From contig CANLXL010000013.1 of assembly GCA_947495125.1 (NCBI GenBank), forward strand, positions 62,001 through 126,000: a stretch of DNA of 64,000 bases, in the 5' to 3' direction. Made by a program: the position numbers and the translations under genes. Within the stretch, counting starts at the first letter, position 1. Each line of letters starts with the position of its first letter. The stretch is from an uncultured Flaviramulus sp. (lineage in GTDB: Bacteria; Bacteroidota; Bacteroidia; Flavobacteriales; Flavobacteriaceae). The notes under the pieces were generated by a model, which saw only the letters and a list, made by a program, of their open reading frames with translations, made no database searches and was not told the DNA's origin. Shown here piece by piece: positions 16,407-25,199 of this stretch.

Positions 16407-17426
16407 ATGTCAAACATACAACAGGTCTTACAGGACCGTATTTTAGTGCTCGATGGTGCCATGGGTACAATGCTACAGGCCTATAAGTTTTCCGAGGAAG
16501 ACTTTAGAGGAGAACGTTTTAAAGATTATCCAACCCCGTTGCAGGGCAATAACGATTTGCTCTCTATTACGCAACCGGAAGCGATTAAAACCATACACGG
16601 AAAATACTTTGAAGCCGGAGCTGATATTGTAGAAACCAATACATTTTCGGGAACTACTATTGCTATGGCGGATTACCAAATGGAAGATTTGGTTTACGAG
16701 TTGAACTATGAATCTGCAAAAATCGCGAAAGAAGTGGCGAACAAGTTTACGGCTAAAGAACCCGATAAACCTCGATTTGTTGCCGGTTCTATCGGTCCAA
16801 CAAATCGTACTGCGAGTATGTCGCCAGATGTTAACGACCCTGGATATAGAGCTGTTACCTTTGATGAATTGCGGATCGCATACAAACAGCAGGTAGAAGC
16901 ATTGATTGATGGTGGTGTGGACTTACTATTGGTAGAAACGGTGTTCGATACACTAAATGCCAAAGCAGCATTATTTGCTATTGAAGAGGTTAAAGAAGAA
17001 AAGCAGATTGATATTCCAATAATGTTAAGTGGAACGATTACTGATGCTAGTGGGCGTACGCTATCTGGTCAAACAGCAGAAGCTTTTCTAATTTCCGTTT
17101 CACATATCCCATTATTATCAGTTGGTTTTAATTGTGCTTTAGGAGCCAATTTATTGCAACCTCATTTGGAGGCCATTGCGCCCAAAACAGACTTTGCTAT
17201 TTCTGCACATCCCAATGCGGGTTTACCCAATGCTTTTGGCGAGTATGATGAAACCCCGGAAGAAATGGGTGCTCAGATTGAAGAATATTTAAAGAAAGAT
17301 TTAATTAATATCATTGGTGGATGTTGTGGTACAAGCCCTGAGCATATAAGGGTGATCGCAGATATAGCAGCTAAATATAAGCCACGGCCATCGGCCGCCC
17401 TGAATAAGGTCGAAGAATTTCTTTAA
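16407..17426 (+). CDS. Homocysteine S-methyltransferase domain protein (N-terminal part of split MetH)
   Basis: Homocysteine-binding half of cobalamin-dependent methionine synthase as a separate 339-residue protein. It has the N-terminal [10 protein letters not shown] motif and the zinc-binding cysteines: one in [10 protein letters not shown] (about residue 245) and the pair in [12 protein letters not shown] (about 309-310). MetH of E. coli carries this as its first ~350 residues. The remaining domains are encoded 290 bp downstream at 17717, so the enzyme is split, as in many Bacteroidota. Expression is under the SAM riboswitch. Being stand-alone, it must associate with the second half to work. 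Confidence 0.93.
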   Translation: MSNIQQVLQDRILVLDGAMGTMLQAYKFSEEDFRGERFKDYPTPLQGNNDLLSITQPEAIKTIHGKYFEAGADIVETNTFSGTTIAMADYQMEDLVYELNYESAKIAKEVANKFTAKEPDKPRFVAGSIGPTNRTASMSPDVNDPGYRAVTFDELRIAYKQQVEALIDGGVDLLLVETVFDTLNAKAALFAIEEVKEEKQIDIPIMLSGTITDASGRTLSGQTAEAFLISVSHIPLLSVGFNCALGANLLQPHLEAIAPKTDFAISAHPNAGLPNAFGEYDETPEEMGAQIEEYLKKDLINIIGGCCGTSPEHIRVIADIAAKYKPRPSAALNKVEEFL

Positions 17427-17436
17427 CAACATTGTT

Positions 17437-17717
17437 ATGATTTTAGAAGTAGCCATATTAAACATAAAAAAGGGTCTTTCTGAAACTTTTGAAGCTAATT
17501 TTCAAAGGGCAGAGAAGATTTATCTTCAATGAAAGGCTATATATCTCATCAATTAAAAAAATGTATTGAGCAAGAACATAAGTATATTTTGTTGGTGCAT
17601 TGGGAAACCATTGAAGACCATGAAATAGGATTTAGAACATCTGAAGAATATCAACAATGGAAAGCGCTGTTACATCATTTTTATGATCCATTTCCAACTG
17701 TAGAACATTATAAATAA
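17437..17717 (+). pseudogene. Antibiotic biosynthesis monooxygenase (ABM)-like gene broken by a frameshift
   Basis: An ATG at 17437 opens MILEVAILNIKKGLSETF... and stops at a TGA at 17530. The reading continues in another frame from 17529 (MKGYISHQLKKC... to VEHYK), ending at 17717. Joined, the two parts give a ~93-residue ABM-type ferredoxin-like-fold protein with LLVHWETIEDHEIGFR and LLHHFYDPFP. The span is 281 nt, one short of a multiple of three, so a single-base loss around 17515-17528 would explain the break. The stop overlaps the next ATG (TAATG), showing that this gene was, or is, part of the riboswitch operon. It is either a recent pseudogene or a sequencing error. Confidence 0.7.
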
Positions 17718-20392
17718 TGAAGAATAAACAAACAAAATACATGAAGCTTTCTGGGTTAGAACCCCTGATCCTGAATGAAAACAGCAATTTCATCAATGTT
17801 GGAGAACGTACTAATGTAGCGGGATCTCGAAAGTTTTTGAGATTGGTAAAAGAAGAAAAGTTTGATGAAGCTTTAGATATTGCACGACATCAGGTAGACG
17901 GCGGGGCACAAATTATAGACATTAATATGGACGATGGTCTTATTGATGGTAAAGAAGCTATGGTGCGTTTTTTAAACTTAATTGCTGCAGAACCAGATAT
18001 TTGTCGCGTACCGATTATGATAGATAGCTCTAAATGGGAGATCATCGAAGCTGGTTTACAGGTAGTACAAGGAAAATGCGTAGTAAATTCCATTTCGTTA
18101 AAAGAAGGTGAAGAGAAATTTATTTGGGAGGCAAAACAAATCAAACGTTATGGAGCGGCCGTTATCGTCATGGCTTTTGATGAGGTTGGGCAGGCTGATA
18201 ATTATGAAAGACGTTTGGAAATTGCAGAACGTTCATATCGCGTATTAGTTGATAAGGTGGGTTTCCCTTCAGAAGACATCATATTTGACTTAAATATTTT
18301 TCCTGTCGCCACAGGAATGGAAGAGCATAGAAAAAATGCGATCGATTTTATTGAAGCCACACGCTGGGTTCGTCAAAATTTGCCAAACGTAAGTGTTAGC
18401 GGAGGTGTAAGTAATGTATCCTTTTCTTTTAGAGGAAATGATGGTGTTCGAGAAGCAATGCATTCGGTATTTCTATATCATGCTATTCAGGCAGGAATGA
18501 ATATGGGAATTGTGAACCCTGCCCTTTTAGAGGTGTATGATGATATTCCTAAAGATTTATTAGAACATGTTGAGGACGTTATTCTAGACAGAAGGGATGA
18601 TGCCACTGAACGCCTTTTAGATTTTGCTGAAACCGTAAAAGGTTCTAAAGTAGAAAAAGGTTTGGATTTATCATGGCGCGAAAATGCACTTCAAGATCGT
18701 ATTACGCATGCTTTGGTAAAAGGGATTGATGCCTACATCGTTGAAGACGTAGAACAAGCCAGACAAGAATCTGCAAAACCTATTGAGGTGATTGAAGGTC
18801 ATCTTATGATAGGAATGAATGTGGTAGGTGATTTATTCGGAGCGGGTAAAATGTTTTTACCTCAAGTGGTAAAATCTGCCAGAGTGATGAAAAAAGCTGT
18901 AGCATATTTAAATCCTTTTATTGAAGCCGAGAAAGGTGAAAAACAAGAGGCTCTGGGGAAGGTTTTAATGGCGACTGTAAAAGGAGATGTGCATGATATA
19001 GGTAAAAATATTGTGAGCGTTGTTTTAGGATGTAATAATTACGAAATAGTGGATTTAGGAGTGATGGTACCACCTGAAAGAATCATTGAAATGGCAAAAA
19101 AGGAAAATGTAGATGTCATTGGGCTTTCCGGGTTAATTACCCCATCGCTTGACGAAATGGTATATTTAGCCAAAGAAATGGAACGTCAGAATTTTAAAGT
19201 CCCATTACTTATTGGAGGAGCGACTACATCTAAGGCACATACCGCTGTAAAGATTGATACCCAATATAAAAACGCCGTAGTTCATGTCAATGATGCTTCC
19301 CGGGCAGTGACCGTTGTGGGTGATTTACTGAACAAAAAAACGGCTCATGAATATACAGCAAAGCTTAAAAAGGATTACGACGAATTTCGCAACAAGTTCT
19401 TAAAACGAGGTAAAGAAAAGTCATATATATCGATTAATGAAGCACGTCGTAAAAAGTTTAAAATTGATTGGGAATCAACAGAGATTATAAAGCCTAAAGA
19501 ATTAGGAGTTCAAATCCTGAAGCAGTTAAGTTTAAAAGAATTATTGCCTTTTATCGATTGGAGTCCTTTTTTTAGAAGCTGGGATTTACATGGTAAATTT
19601 CCCAATATTTTAACCGATGATGTCGTTGGAGAGCAGGCCACACAATTATACGAAGACGCTCAGGAAATGATTAACCAAATTGTGGCAAAACAATTGTTAA
19701 AGCCCAAGGCTGTTTTCGGATTATTTGAAGCAAATAGTATCAATGATGATGATATTTCTATTCAGAAGAAAGGGAAAGAAGTAGCTGTTTTTAGAACCTT
19801 ACGCCAACAACTAAAAAAGCGAGAAGGTATTCCAAATCATGCTCTAGCGGATTTTGTAGCACCAAAAGAAACCGGTAAGACAGATTATATGGGGGCCTTT
19901 TGTGTTGGGATATTTGGAGCCCAAGAGTTAGCAACATTTTATAAGGACAAAGACGATGACTATAATGCGATTATGGCACAAGCTATCGCCGATAGGTTTG
20001 CAGAAGCTTTCGCTGAATATTTGCACAAACAGGTGAGAATGAAACATTGGGGGTACGCTGCAAACGAAGATTTGTCCAATGAAGATTTGATTAAGGAAAG
20101 TTATAAAGGTATTCGTCCCGCACCGGGCTATCCAGCATGTCCCGATCATTTAGAAAAGGAAACGATTTGGCAGTTGTTGAATGTTGAAAAGTTAATTGGC
20201 GTTACCCTTACAGAAAGTTTGGCAATGTGGCCGGCGGCGGCTGTTTCAGGATATTATTTTGGAAATCCGGAAGCTAAATATTTTGGTTTAGGGAAAATTA
20301 CCGATGACCAAGTAACCGATTTTGCTTCTCGAAAAGGGATTCCAAAAGATAAAGCAAGAAAGTGGTTGCACCCAACACTTGCTGAAGAATAA
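17717..20392 (+). CDS. metH: Methionine synthase, folate/cobalamin/activation domains (split MetH)
   Basis: Cobalamin-dependent transfer of the methyl group from methyltetrahydrofolate to homocysteine, 891 residues. The pterin-binding barrel is first ([16 protein letters not shown] near residue 24, MIDSSKWE near 100). Next come the cobalamin cap and the cobalamin-binding domain, with DVHDIGKN near residue 424 giving the axial histidine, and [13 protein letters not shown]. The C-terminal SAM-dependent reactivation domain carries [12 protein letters not shown] near 803. It lacks only the homocysteine domain, which is the separate gene at 16407. It sits in the SAM riboswitch operon, so its level follows methionine status. 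Confidence 0.96.
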   Translation: MKNKQTKYMKLSGLEPLILNENSNFINVGERTNVAGSRKFLRLVKEEKFDEALDIARHQVDGGAQIIDINMDDGLIDGKEAMVRFLNLIAAEPDICRVPIMIDSSKWEIIEAGLQVVQGKCVVNSISLKEGEEKFIWEAKQIKRYGAAVIVMAFDEVGQADNYERRLEIAERSYRVLVDKVGFPSEDIIFDLNIFPVATGMEEHRKNAIDFIEATRWVRQNLPNVSVSGGVSNVSFSFRGNDGVREAMHSVFLYHAIQAGMNMGIVNPALLEVYDDIPKDLLEHVEDVILDRRDDATERLLDFAETVKGSKVEKGLDLSWRENALQDRITHALVKGIDAYIVEDVEQARQESAKPIEVIEGHLMIGMNVVGDLFGAGKMFLPQVVKSARVMKKAVAYLNPFIEAEKGEKQEALGKVLMATVKGDVHDIGKNIVSVVLGCNNYEIVDLGVMVPPERIIEMAKKENVDVIGLSGLITPSLDEMVYLAKEMERQNFKVPLLIGGATTSKAHTAVKIDTQYKNAVVHVNDASRAVTVVGDLLNKKTAHEYTAKLKKDYDEFRNKFLKRGKEKSYISINEARRKKFKIDWESTEIIKPKELGVQILKQLSLKELLPFIDWSPFFRSWDLHGKFPNILTDDVVGEQATQLYEDAQEMINQIVAKQLLKPKAVFGLFEANSINDDDISIQKKGKEVAVFRTLRQQLKKREGIPNHALADFVAPKETGKTDYMGAFCVGIFGAQELATFYKDKDDDYNAIMAQAIADRFAEAFAEYLHKQVRMKHWGYAANEDLSNEDLIKESYKGIRPAPGYPACPDHLEKETIWQLLNVEKLIGVTLTESLAMWPAAAVSGYYFGNPEAKYFGLGKITDDQVTDFASRKGIPKDKARKWLHPTLAEE

Positions 20393-20401
20393 AAGAAAAA
20401 G

Positions 20402-20644
20402 ATGAACTCGAAATTTATTGAACTTACACTCGGTAGTCATATAATTAGTCACGGCTATGATAACGAGAATAATGAAATTACCGAAAACGTAAAAGTTGAT
20501 GGTTTTTCCAAGAAAATAGTGGCACTTTCCAGAGTTAAATCGATTAGTGAAAAGTATATCTTAACCGATTATATTGATGGTCGATGGATTTATTGGGAAT
20601 ATAAAGAAAAATTTGAAGATTTAGGAAACACACTGATTAAATGA
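20402..20644 (+). CDS. Small conserved-looking protein of unknown function between metH and metF
   Basis: An 80-residue soluble protein with alternating beta-strand-like segments (FIELTLGSHIISHGYD, IVALSRVKSISEKYIL) and an aromatic C-terminal part (GRWIYWEYKEKFEDLG). There is no signal peptide, membrane segment or recognised motif. Its stop overlaps the metF start (ATG at 20641), and it lies 9 bp after metH, so it is translated as part of the methionine operon. I do not recognise the family. The tight coupling suggests a real gene rather than a chance frame. Confidence 0.7.
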   Translation: MNSKFIELTLGSHIISHGYDNENNEITENVKVDGFSKKIVALSRVKSISEKYILTDYIDGRWIYWEYKEKFEDLGNTLIK

Positions 20645-21597
20645 AAGTAACAGAACATATAAAAAGCGCAAAGGGAAAAACATTGTTTTCGTTTGAAATT
20701 ATTCCACCAAAAAAAGGAAATAATATTCAGGAATTGTATAATAATATTGATCCTTTAATGGAATTCAATCCACCATTCATTGATGTAACGACGTCAAGAG
20801 AGGAATACGTTTATATTGATAAGGGAGAAGGACTCTTAGATAGAAAGATTACGCGTATGCGTCCCGGAACCGTTGGTATTTGCGCTGCAATTAAGCATAA
20901 GTATAATGTGGATACTATTCCGCACGTATTATGTGGGGGTTTTACTAAAGAAGAAACCGAATATGTGCTGGTCGACTGCCATTATTTAGGCATAGAAAAT
21001 GTGATGGCCCTACGTGGTGATGCGATGAAACATCAGCAATATTTTGAACCTTCGAAAGGCGGCAACCATTATGCCAGCGACCTCGTTAAGCAAATGAGTA
21101 ATTTAAATAAAGGAAAATATTTGCACGATGTTGTAGAATCTGATTATAAAACAGATTTCTGTATAGGCGTCGCAGGCTATCCCGAGAAACACTTAGAAGC
21201 TCCGTCTTTGAATACAGATTTAAAACGTCTTAAAGAAAAGGTAGATGCCGGTGCAGAGTATGTGGTTACACAAATGTTTTTTGATAATGAAAAGTATTTT
21301 GAGTTTGTCGAAAAAGCCAGACAAGCAGGAATTAATGTGCCCATTATTCCAGGAATAAAACCCATTGCCGTAAAGCGCCATTTACAATTATTGCCACAGG
21401 TTTTTAAAATTGATATTCCGGAAACCTTAATCAATGAAGTAGAAAAATGTAAGGACAATAAGGCTGTAAGACAAGTTGGCGTAGAATGGGCTATAGAACA
21501 GTCCAAAGCATTGCAAAAGTTTGGTGTACCTGTGTTACATTATTATTCTATGGGTAAAAGTGACAATATAAAAGCTATTGCCTCTGAAATGTTTTAA
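20641..21597 (+). CDS. metF: Methylenetetrahydrofolate reductase
   Basis: FAD enzyme reducing 5,10-methylene-THF to 5-methyl-THF, the methyl donor for MetH. The 318-residue length is typical of bacterial MetF. Recognisable segments include FSFEIIPPKKG at the N-terminus, VTTSRE near 49, MALRGDAMK near 122 and GAEYVVTQMFFDN near 205. It is the last gene of the SAM-riboswitch operon and is coupled to the preceding small gene. Confidence 0.96.
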   Translation: MKVTEHIKSAKGKTLFSFEIIPPKKGNNIQELYNNIDPLMEFNPPFIDVTTSREEYVYIDKGEGLLDRKITRMRPGTVGICAAIKHKYNVDTIPHVLCGGFTKEETEYVLVDCHYLGIENVMALRGDAMKHQQYFEPSKGGNHYASDLVKQMSNLNKGKYLHDVVESDYKTDFCIGVAGYPEKHLEAPSLNTDLKRLKEKVDAGAEYVVTQMFFDNEKYFEFVEKARQAGINVPIIPGIKPIAVKRHLQLLPQVFKIDIPETLINEVEKCKDNKAVRQVGVEWAIEQSKALQKFGVPVLHYYSMGKSDNIKAIASEMF

Positions 21598-21606
21598 ATA
21601 TTCTGT

Positions 21607-21614
21607 TACATTTG
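21607..21614 (+). promoter_or_regulatory. Candidate -7 promoter box for the PagL-like gene
   Basis: TACATTTG matches TAnnTTTG, 20 nt before the ATG at 21635. It overlaps a small ATTTGC/GCAAAT hairpin (about 21611-21629) that could also mark the end of the metF transcript. No -33 element is evident. Confidence 0.35.
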
Positions 21615-21634
21615 CTCTATAAGCAAATTTGTTA

Positions 21635-22735
21635 ATGAGATTATTACTCTTTTGTATGTTTTGTATGTTTTGTAGGCTTTCTTTTTCTCAGGAAAAAGAA
21701 CATACATCCTATTTTGAAATTAACTATTTTAAAGGGAATATTGCTTTACATAACAACGATATTCTACATCTCATTAAGGGACACCCCGAAGGCTTTGTTT
21801 TAAGTTGGAATAAAAAAACTTATGGATTTAAAGACTGGGAACAGCGCTATAACTATCCGGATTATGGTGTCTCTTTTGCATATCAAAACCTAAAAAATGA
21901 TGTTTTAGGAAATAATTATTCCCTTTATGCACATTATAATTTTTACTTCTTAAAACGAAACTTAATGTTTCGTATTGGGCAGGGATTAGCGTTGACATCC
22001 AACCCATACGATAAAGAAGAAAATTTTAGAAATATTGCCTTTGGTACGAAAGTCATGAGCAGTACCTATGTAATGCTTAATTATAAAAAAGAACGCCTTA
22101 TTGATCACTTTGGGCTTCAGGCGGGATTGTCATTTATTCATTATTCCAACGCCAATGTGAAAGCACCAAATACAAGTATTAATTCGTTGACTTTTAATAT
22201 GGGTGTTACTTATAATTTGGATGAAGAAGAACCGGAATATATAAGAACATTATCTGATAGTATTGATGAAAAATTTACTGAACCTATTAAATATAATATA
22301 GCCTTTAGAAGTGGTGTTAACGAGAGCGATGTGGTTGGTAGTGGCCAGTTTCCGTTTTATATTTTATCAGCCTATGCCGATAAACGCATCAATAGAAAAA
22401 GTGCTTTGCAATTTGGAACTGATATTTTCTTTTCTAATTTTTTAAAAGAATTCATACATTATAGAAGTGTCTCCTTTCCTGAAGACGATGTTACCGGCGA
22501 TGAAGATTATAAGCGGGTTGGTGTTTTTGTCGGGCATGAATTATTCATTAATAAAACATCATTAATTTCCCAATTTGGATATTATGTATATTACCCGTTC
22601 GATTTTGAAGGTAAAACCTATTTTAGAATCGGATTGAAACGCTATTTTAGCGATCGGTGGTTCGGGGCATTAACACTAAAATCACATGGTGCAAAAGCCG
22701 AAGCTGTAGAATTTGGAATAGGCGTAAGATTATAA
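21635..22735 (+). CDS. PagL-like lipid A deacylase / acyloxyacyl hydrolase family outer-membrane protein
   Basis: Predicted outer-membrane beta-barrel of 366 residues with a Sec signal peptide (MRLLLF...LSFSQ). Near residue 170 is SFIHYSNANVKAPN, matching the His-x-Ser-Asn catalytic element of PagL-type lipid A 3-O-deacylases. Barrel strands follow, and the chain ends in FGIGVRL. PagL itself is about 170-190 residues; this Bacteroidota version is about twice that and has a second barrel-like half (about 215-366) whose role is unclear. I start at the ATG at 21635, where the signal peptide begins. Lipid A remodelling is inferred from the motif. Confidence 0.7.
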   Translation: MRLLLFCMFCMFCRLSFSQEKEHTSYFEINYFKGNIALHNNDILHLIKGHPEGFVLSWNKKTYGFKDWEQRYNYPDYGVSFAYQNLKNDVLGNNYSLYAHYNFYFLKRNLMFRIGQGLALTSNPYDKEENFRNIAFGTKVMSSTYVMLNYKKERLIDHFGLQAGLSFIHYSNANVKAPNTSINSLTFNMGVTYNLDEEEPEYIRTLSDSIDEKFTEPIKYNIAFRSGVNESDVVGSGQFPFYILSAYADKRINRKSALQFGTDIFFSNFLKEFIHYRSVSFPEDDVTGDEDYKRVGVFVGHELFINKTSLISQFGYYVYYPFDFEGKTYFRIGLKRYFSDRWFGALTLKSHGAKAEAVEFGIGVRL

Positions 22736-22737
22736 TT

Positions 22738-23166
22738 ATGATGGAACAACGATTAACAATAGTGGGTCTAGGTGTAAACAGCTTAGAGCTGTCTTCTCGG
22801 TTTTATGAAGAAAAATTCGGGTGGAAAAAAATGAAATCAAGTAATGATGGTATTAGCTTCTTTCAGTTAAATGGCATTCTTTTATCGCTTTATCCAAGAG
22901 AAAAATTAGCAGAGGATGCAACGGTTAGTGCTGAAGGGAATGGGTTTAAAGGGTTTACTTTAGCCTTTAATACAAGGACAAAGGAAGAGGTAGATACCTT
23001 AATTGAAACTCTGGAAACTAAAGGTGTAAAAATTGTTAAAAGACCTGAAGCCGTATTTTGGGGTGGCTATAGCAGTTATATTGCTGATCCCGATGACAAT
23101 TTATGGGAAATTGCCTTTAATCCTTTTTTACCATTAGATGAACATGGAAATACCATAGAAGAATAA
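22738..23166 (+). CDS. VOC (glyoxalase/bleomycin-resistance) family protein
   Basis: Vicinal oxygen chelate fold protein of 142 residues: two beta-alpha-beta-beta-beta modules with RLTIVGLGVNSLELSSRFYEE at the start and GGYSSYIADPDDNLWEIAFNPF near the C-terminus. The family includes glyoxalases, dioxygenases and antibiotic-binding proteins; the specific reaction cannot be assigned. It starts 2 bp after the preceding outer-membrane gene and is probably cotranscribed. I used the ATG at 22738 (a second ATG follows directly at 22741), since a longer reading from 22657 overlaps the previous gene. Confidence 0.85.
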   Translation: MMEQRLTIVGLGVNSLELSSRFYEEKFGWKKMKSSNDGISFFQLNGILLSLYPREKLAEDATVSAEGNGFKGFTLAFNTRTKEEVDTLIETLETKGVKIVKRPEAVFWGGYSSYIADPDDNLWEIAFNPFLPLDEHGNTIEE

Positions 23167-23277
23167 CAAGTAAGGGAGTTTTTTTTAAAGCATGAAACAT
23201 TCATAACTAAATTTTCAATACGCCATGGAATGATGAAATGAATGTTACATCTGACCAAAAAAAATAATTATAAACAG

Positions 23278-24024
23278 ATGAAAAAAATAGTTTATATCGT
23301 ATTTGCAGTGTTGGTTTCAGCTTGTGATAGTGAGAATGCGGGGGATTGTTTTCAAAAAACCGGACGTATTATTCAACAAGAGGTTACGGTCGATGCTTTT
23401 AATAAAATATTGGTGAATAGGGATATTGAATTGATTATCAAAGAAGGGGCAGAGCAGAAGGTCGTTATTGAAACCGGTGAAAACTTAATGAATGATGTGA
23501 AGGTTTTAGTTTCAGAAGAGAAACTGATACTTACAGATAATAATACTTGCAATTATGTGCGTGATTATGGAATTACTAAAGTCTATGTAACCTCCGCAAA
23601 TATTTCAGAAATAAGAAGTTCTACACAATATGATATAAGTTCAGATGGTGTATTAACCTATCCGAGCTTGACCATCCTATCTGAAGATTTTAATGAACCG
23701 GAAACTTTTACAAACGGCAATTTCAGGCTAGAGATAGATAACCTTAGTTTCAGATTGGTTTTTAATAATCTATCCAATTGTTTTATTTCCGGAAAAACGA
23801 ATAACTTGAACGTCACTTTTGCTGCAGGAACTTCTCGTTTTGAAGGTCGAAATCTTATAACTCAGAATGTTCAACTGTGGAATCGATCTTCAAACGATAT
23901 GATAGTAAACCCACAGCAAGTTATAAAGGGTAAAATATCCGGTACGGGGAATGTTATTTCCGTAAATAAACCACCTGTGGTTGAGGTAGAAGAAGTGTAT
24001 AAAGGCCAATTAATTTTTGAATAA
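23278..24024 (+). CDS. GIN (DUF2807) domain lipoprotein
   Basis: Exported lipoprotein of 248 residues with lipobox VSAC. The body is repetitive beta structure of the head-GIN type: an opening like VTVDAFNKILVNRDIELIIKEG, VVIETGENLMNDV, then short strands resembling a right-handed beta-solenoid. GIN-domain proteins are common Bacteroidota envelope proteins without a known enzymatic function. The ATG at 23278 starts the signal peptide; a longer frame from 23242 was rejected. The 3' end overlaps the convergent ackA gene by 15 bp. Confidence 0.82.
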   Translation: MKKIVYIVFAVLVSACDSENAGDCFQKTGRIIQQEVTVDAFNKILVNRDIELIIKEGAEQKVVIETGENLMNDVKVLVSEEKLILTDNNTCNYVRDYGITKVYVTSANISEIRSSTQYDISSDGVLTYPSLTILSEDFNEPETFTNGNFRLEIDNLSFRLVFNNLSNCFISGKTNNLNVTFAAGTSRFEGRNLITQNVQLWNRSSNDMIVNPQQVIKGKISGTGNVISVNKPPVVEVEEVYKGQLIFE

Positions 24025-25197
24025 CCTCATAGCTTGTTTTGCTATTTCTAACTCTTCATTGGTTGGAACGACCAGAATTTGAACCTTCGATATGTCCTTG
24101 TGAATCGTTCGTATGGATGTAGAATTCGATTTATTTCTTGAATCATCCAATGCAATACCTAAAAAATCCAGATCGCTACAAACCATTTGCCTCATCAATT
24201 CCGAGTTTTCACCAATACCTGCGGTGAACACAATGGCATCCAGCCCATTTAAGATAGCGGCATAGCTTCCGATGTATTTTTTAATGCGATACGCGTTTAT
24301 CTGTAAGGCTAATTGACAGTCTCTATTCCCGTTTTTAGCCTCATTTTGGATATCTCTTAGATCGCTAAACCCTGTAAGCCCTAGCATACCACTGTCTTTT
24401 TGAAGTAAATGGTTAATCTCATCCAAATTCAGCTTTAGTTTTTTGGCCAAATAAAAAATAATAGCAGGGTCAATATCGCCAGATCGCGTTCCCATAACTA
24501 AGCCACTAACAGGAGAAAACCCTAAAGAATGGTCAATACTTTTTCCATTCTTAATGGCGGTCATACTGCAACCATTACCTAGATGAATGGTTATGATTTT
24601 GGACTTTTTTTTACCTAAGAAATCAATGGTCTTTTCGGAAACATATTTATGACTTGTACCATGAAATCCGTAGAGGCGAATACTGTGTTTGTCTGAGAAT
24701 TCTTTTGGAATAGCGTAGCGATAAGCATATTCAGGAATGGTTTGATGGAAAGCTGTATCGAAAACAGCGACTTGTTTTGCCGTTGGAAATATAGTTTCTG
24801 CAATGTCAATACCTTGTAAGTTCGCGGGATTGTGTAGCGGAGCCAAAGATGATAGTGCCTTTATTTTTTCTTTGACCTCGGGTGTGATTTCAGTAGTATC
24901 ACTAAAGTGTTTTCCGCCATGAACCACACGATGTCCCACTATTGAAATATCTTTTGGAGATTGAATAACACCGCTTTTATCATCTAGAAGCTGTTTAGCC
25001 AGAAGTTGCAATCCCTTTTTATGATTTAATATGGCCGTTCTTAGTGTAATGGTTTCATTTTCAGTTTTAAATTTAAACAGTGCATCCTCAAAACCAATGC
25101 GTTCAATTAGGCCGGAACAAATAATAGTTTCACCGGGCATTGCAAACAATTGAAATTTTAACGAGGAACTACCGGAGTTTAAAACTAATACTTGCAT
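24010..25197 (-). CDS. ackA: Acetate kinase
   Basis: Interconverts acetyl phosphate plus ADP and acetate plus ATP. The 395-residue protein has LVLNSGSSSLKFQ at the N-terminus, RVVHGG near residue 86, FDTAFHQTIP near 145 and the nucleotide-site region HLGNGCSM near 205. It lies 2 bp after pta on the same strand, the usual fermentation/overflow pair, and overlaps the convergent GIN-domain gene at its 3' end. Confidence 0.97.
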   Translation of the reverse strand: MQVLVLNSGSSSLKFQLFAMPGETIICSGLIERIGFEDALFKFKTENETITLRTAILNHKKGLQLLAKQLLDDKSGVIQSPKDISIVGHRVVHGGKHFSDTTEITPEVKEKIKALSSLAPLHNPANLQGIDIAETIFPTAKQVAVFDTAFHQTIPEYAYRYAIPKEFSDKHSIRLYGFHGTSHKYVSEKTIDFLGKKKSKIITIHLGNGCSMTAIKNGKSIDHSLGFSPVSGLVMGTRSGDIDPAIIFYLAKKLKLNLDEINHLLQKDSGMLGLTGFSDLRDIQNEAKNGNRDCQLALQINAYRIKKYIGSYAAILNGLDAIVFTAGIGENSELMRQMVCSDLDFLGIALDDSRNKSNSTSIRTIHKDISKVQILVVPTNEELEIAKQAMRLFKN

Positions 25198-25199
25198 AC

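Noticed and set aside
21177-21506. Antisense frame of 109 codons opposite metF.
   Set aside because: Shadow of the metF reading frame; no signal or motif, and metF is certain.
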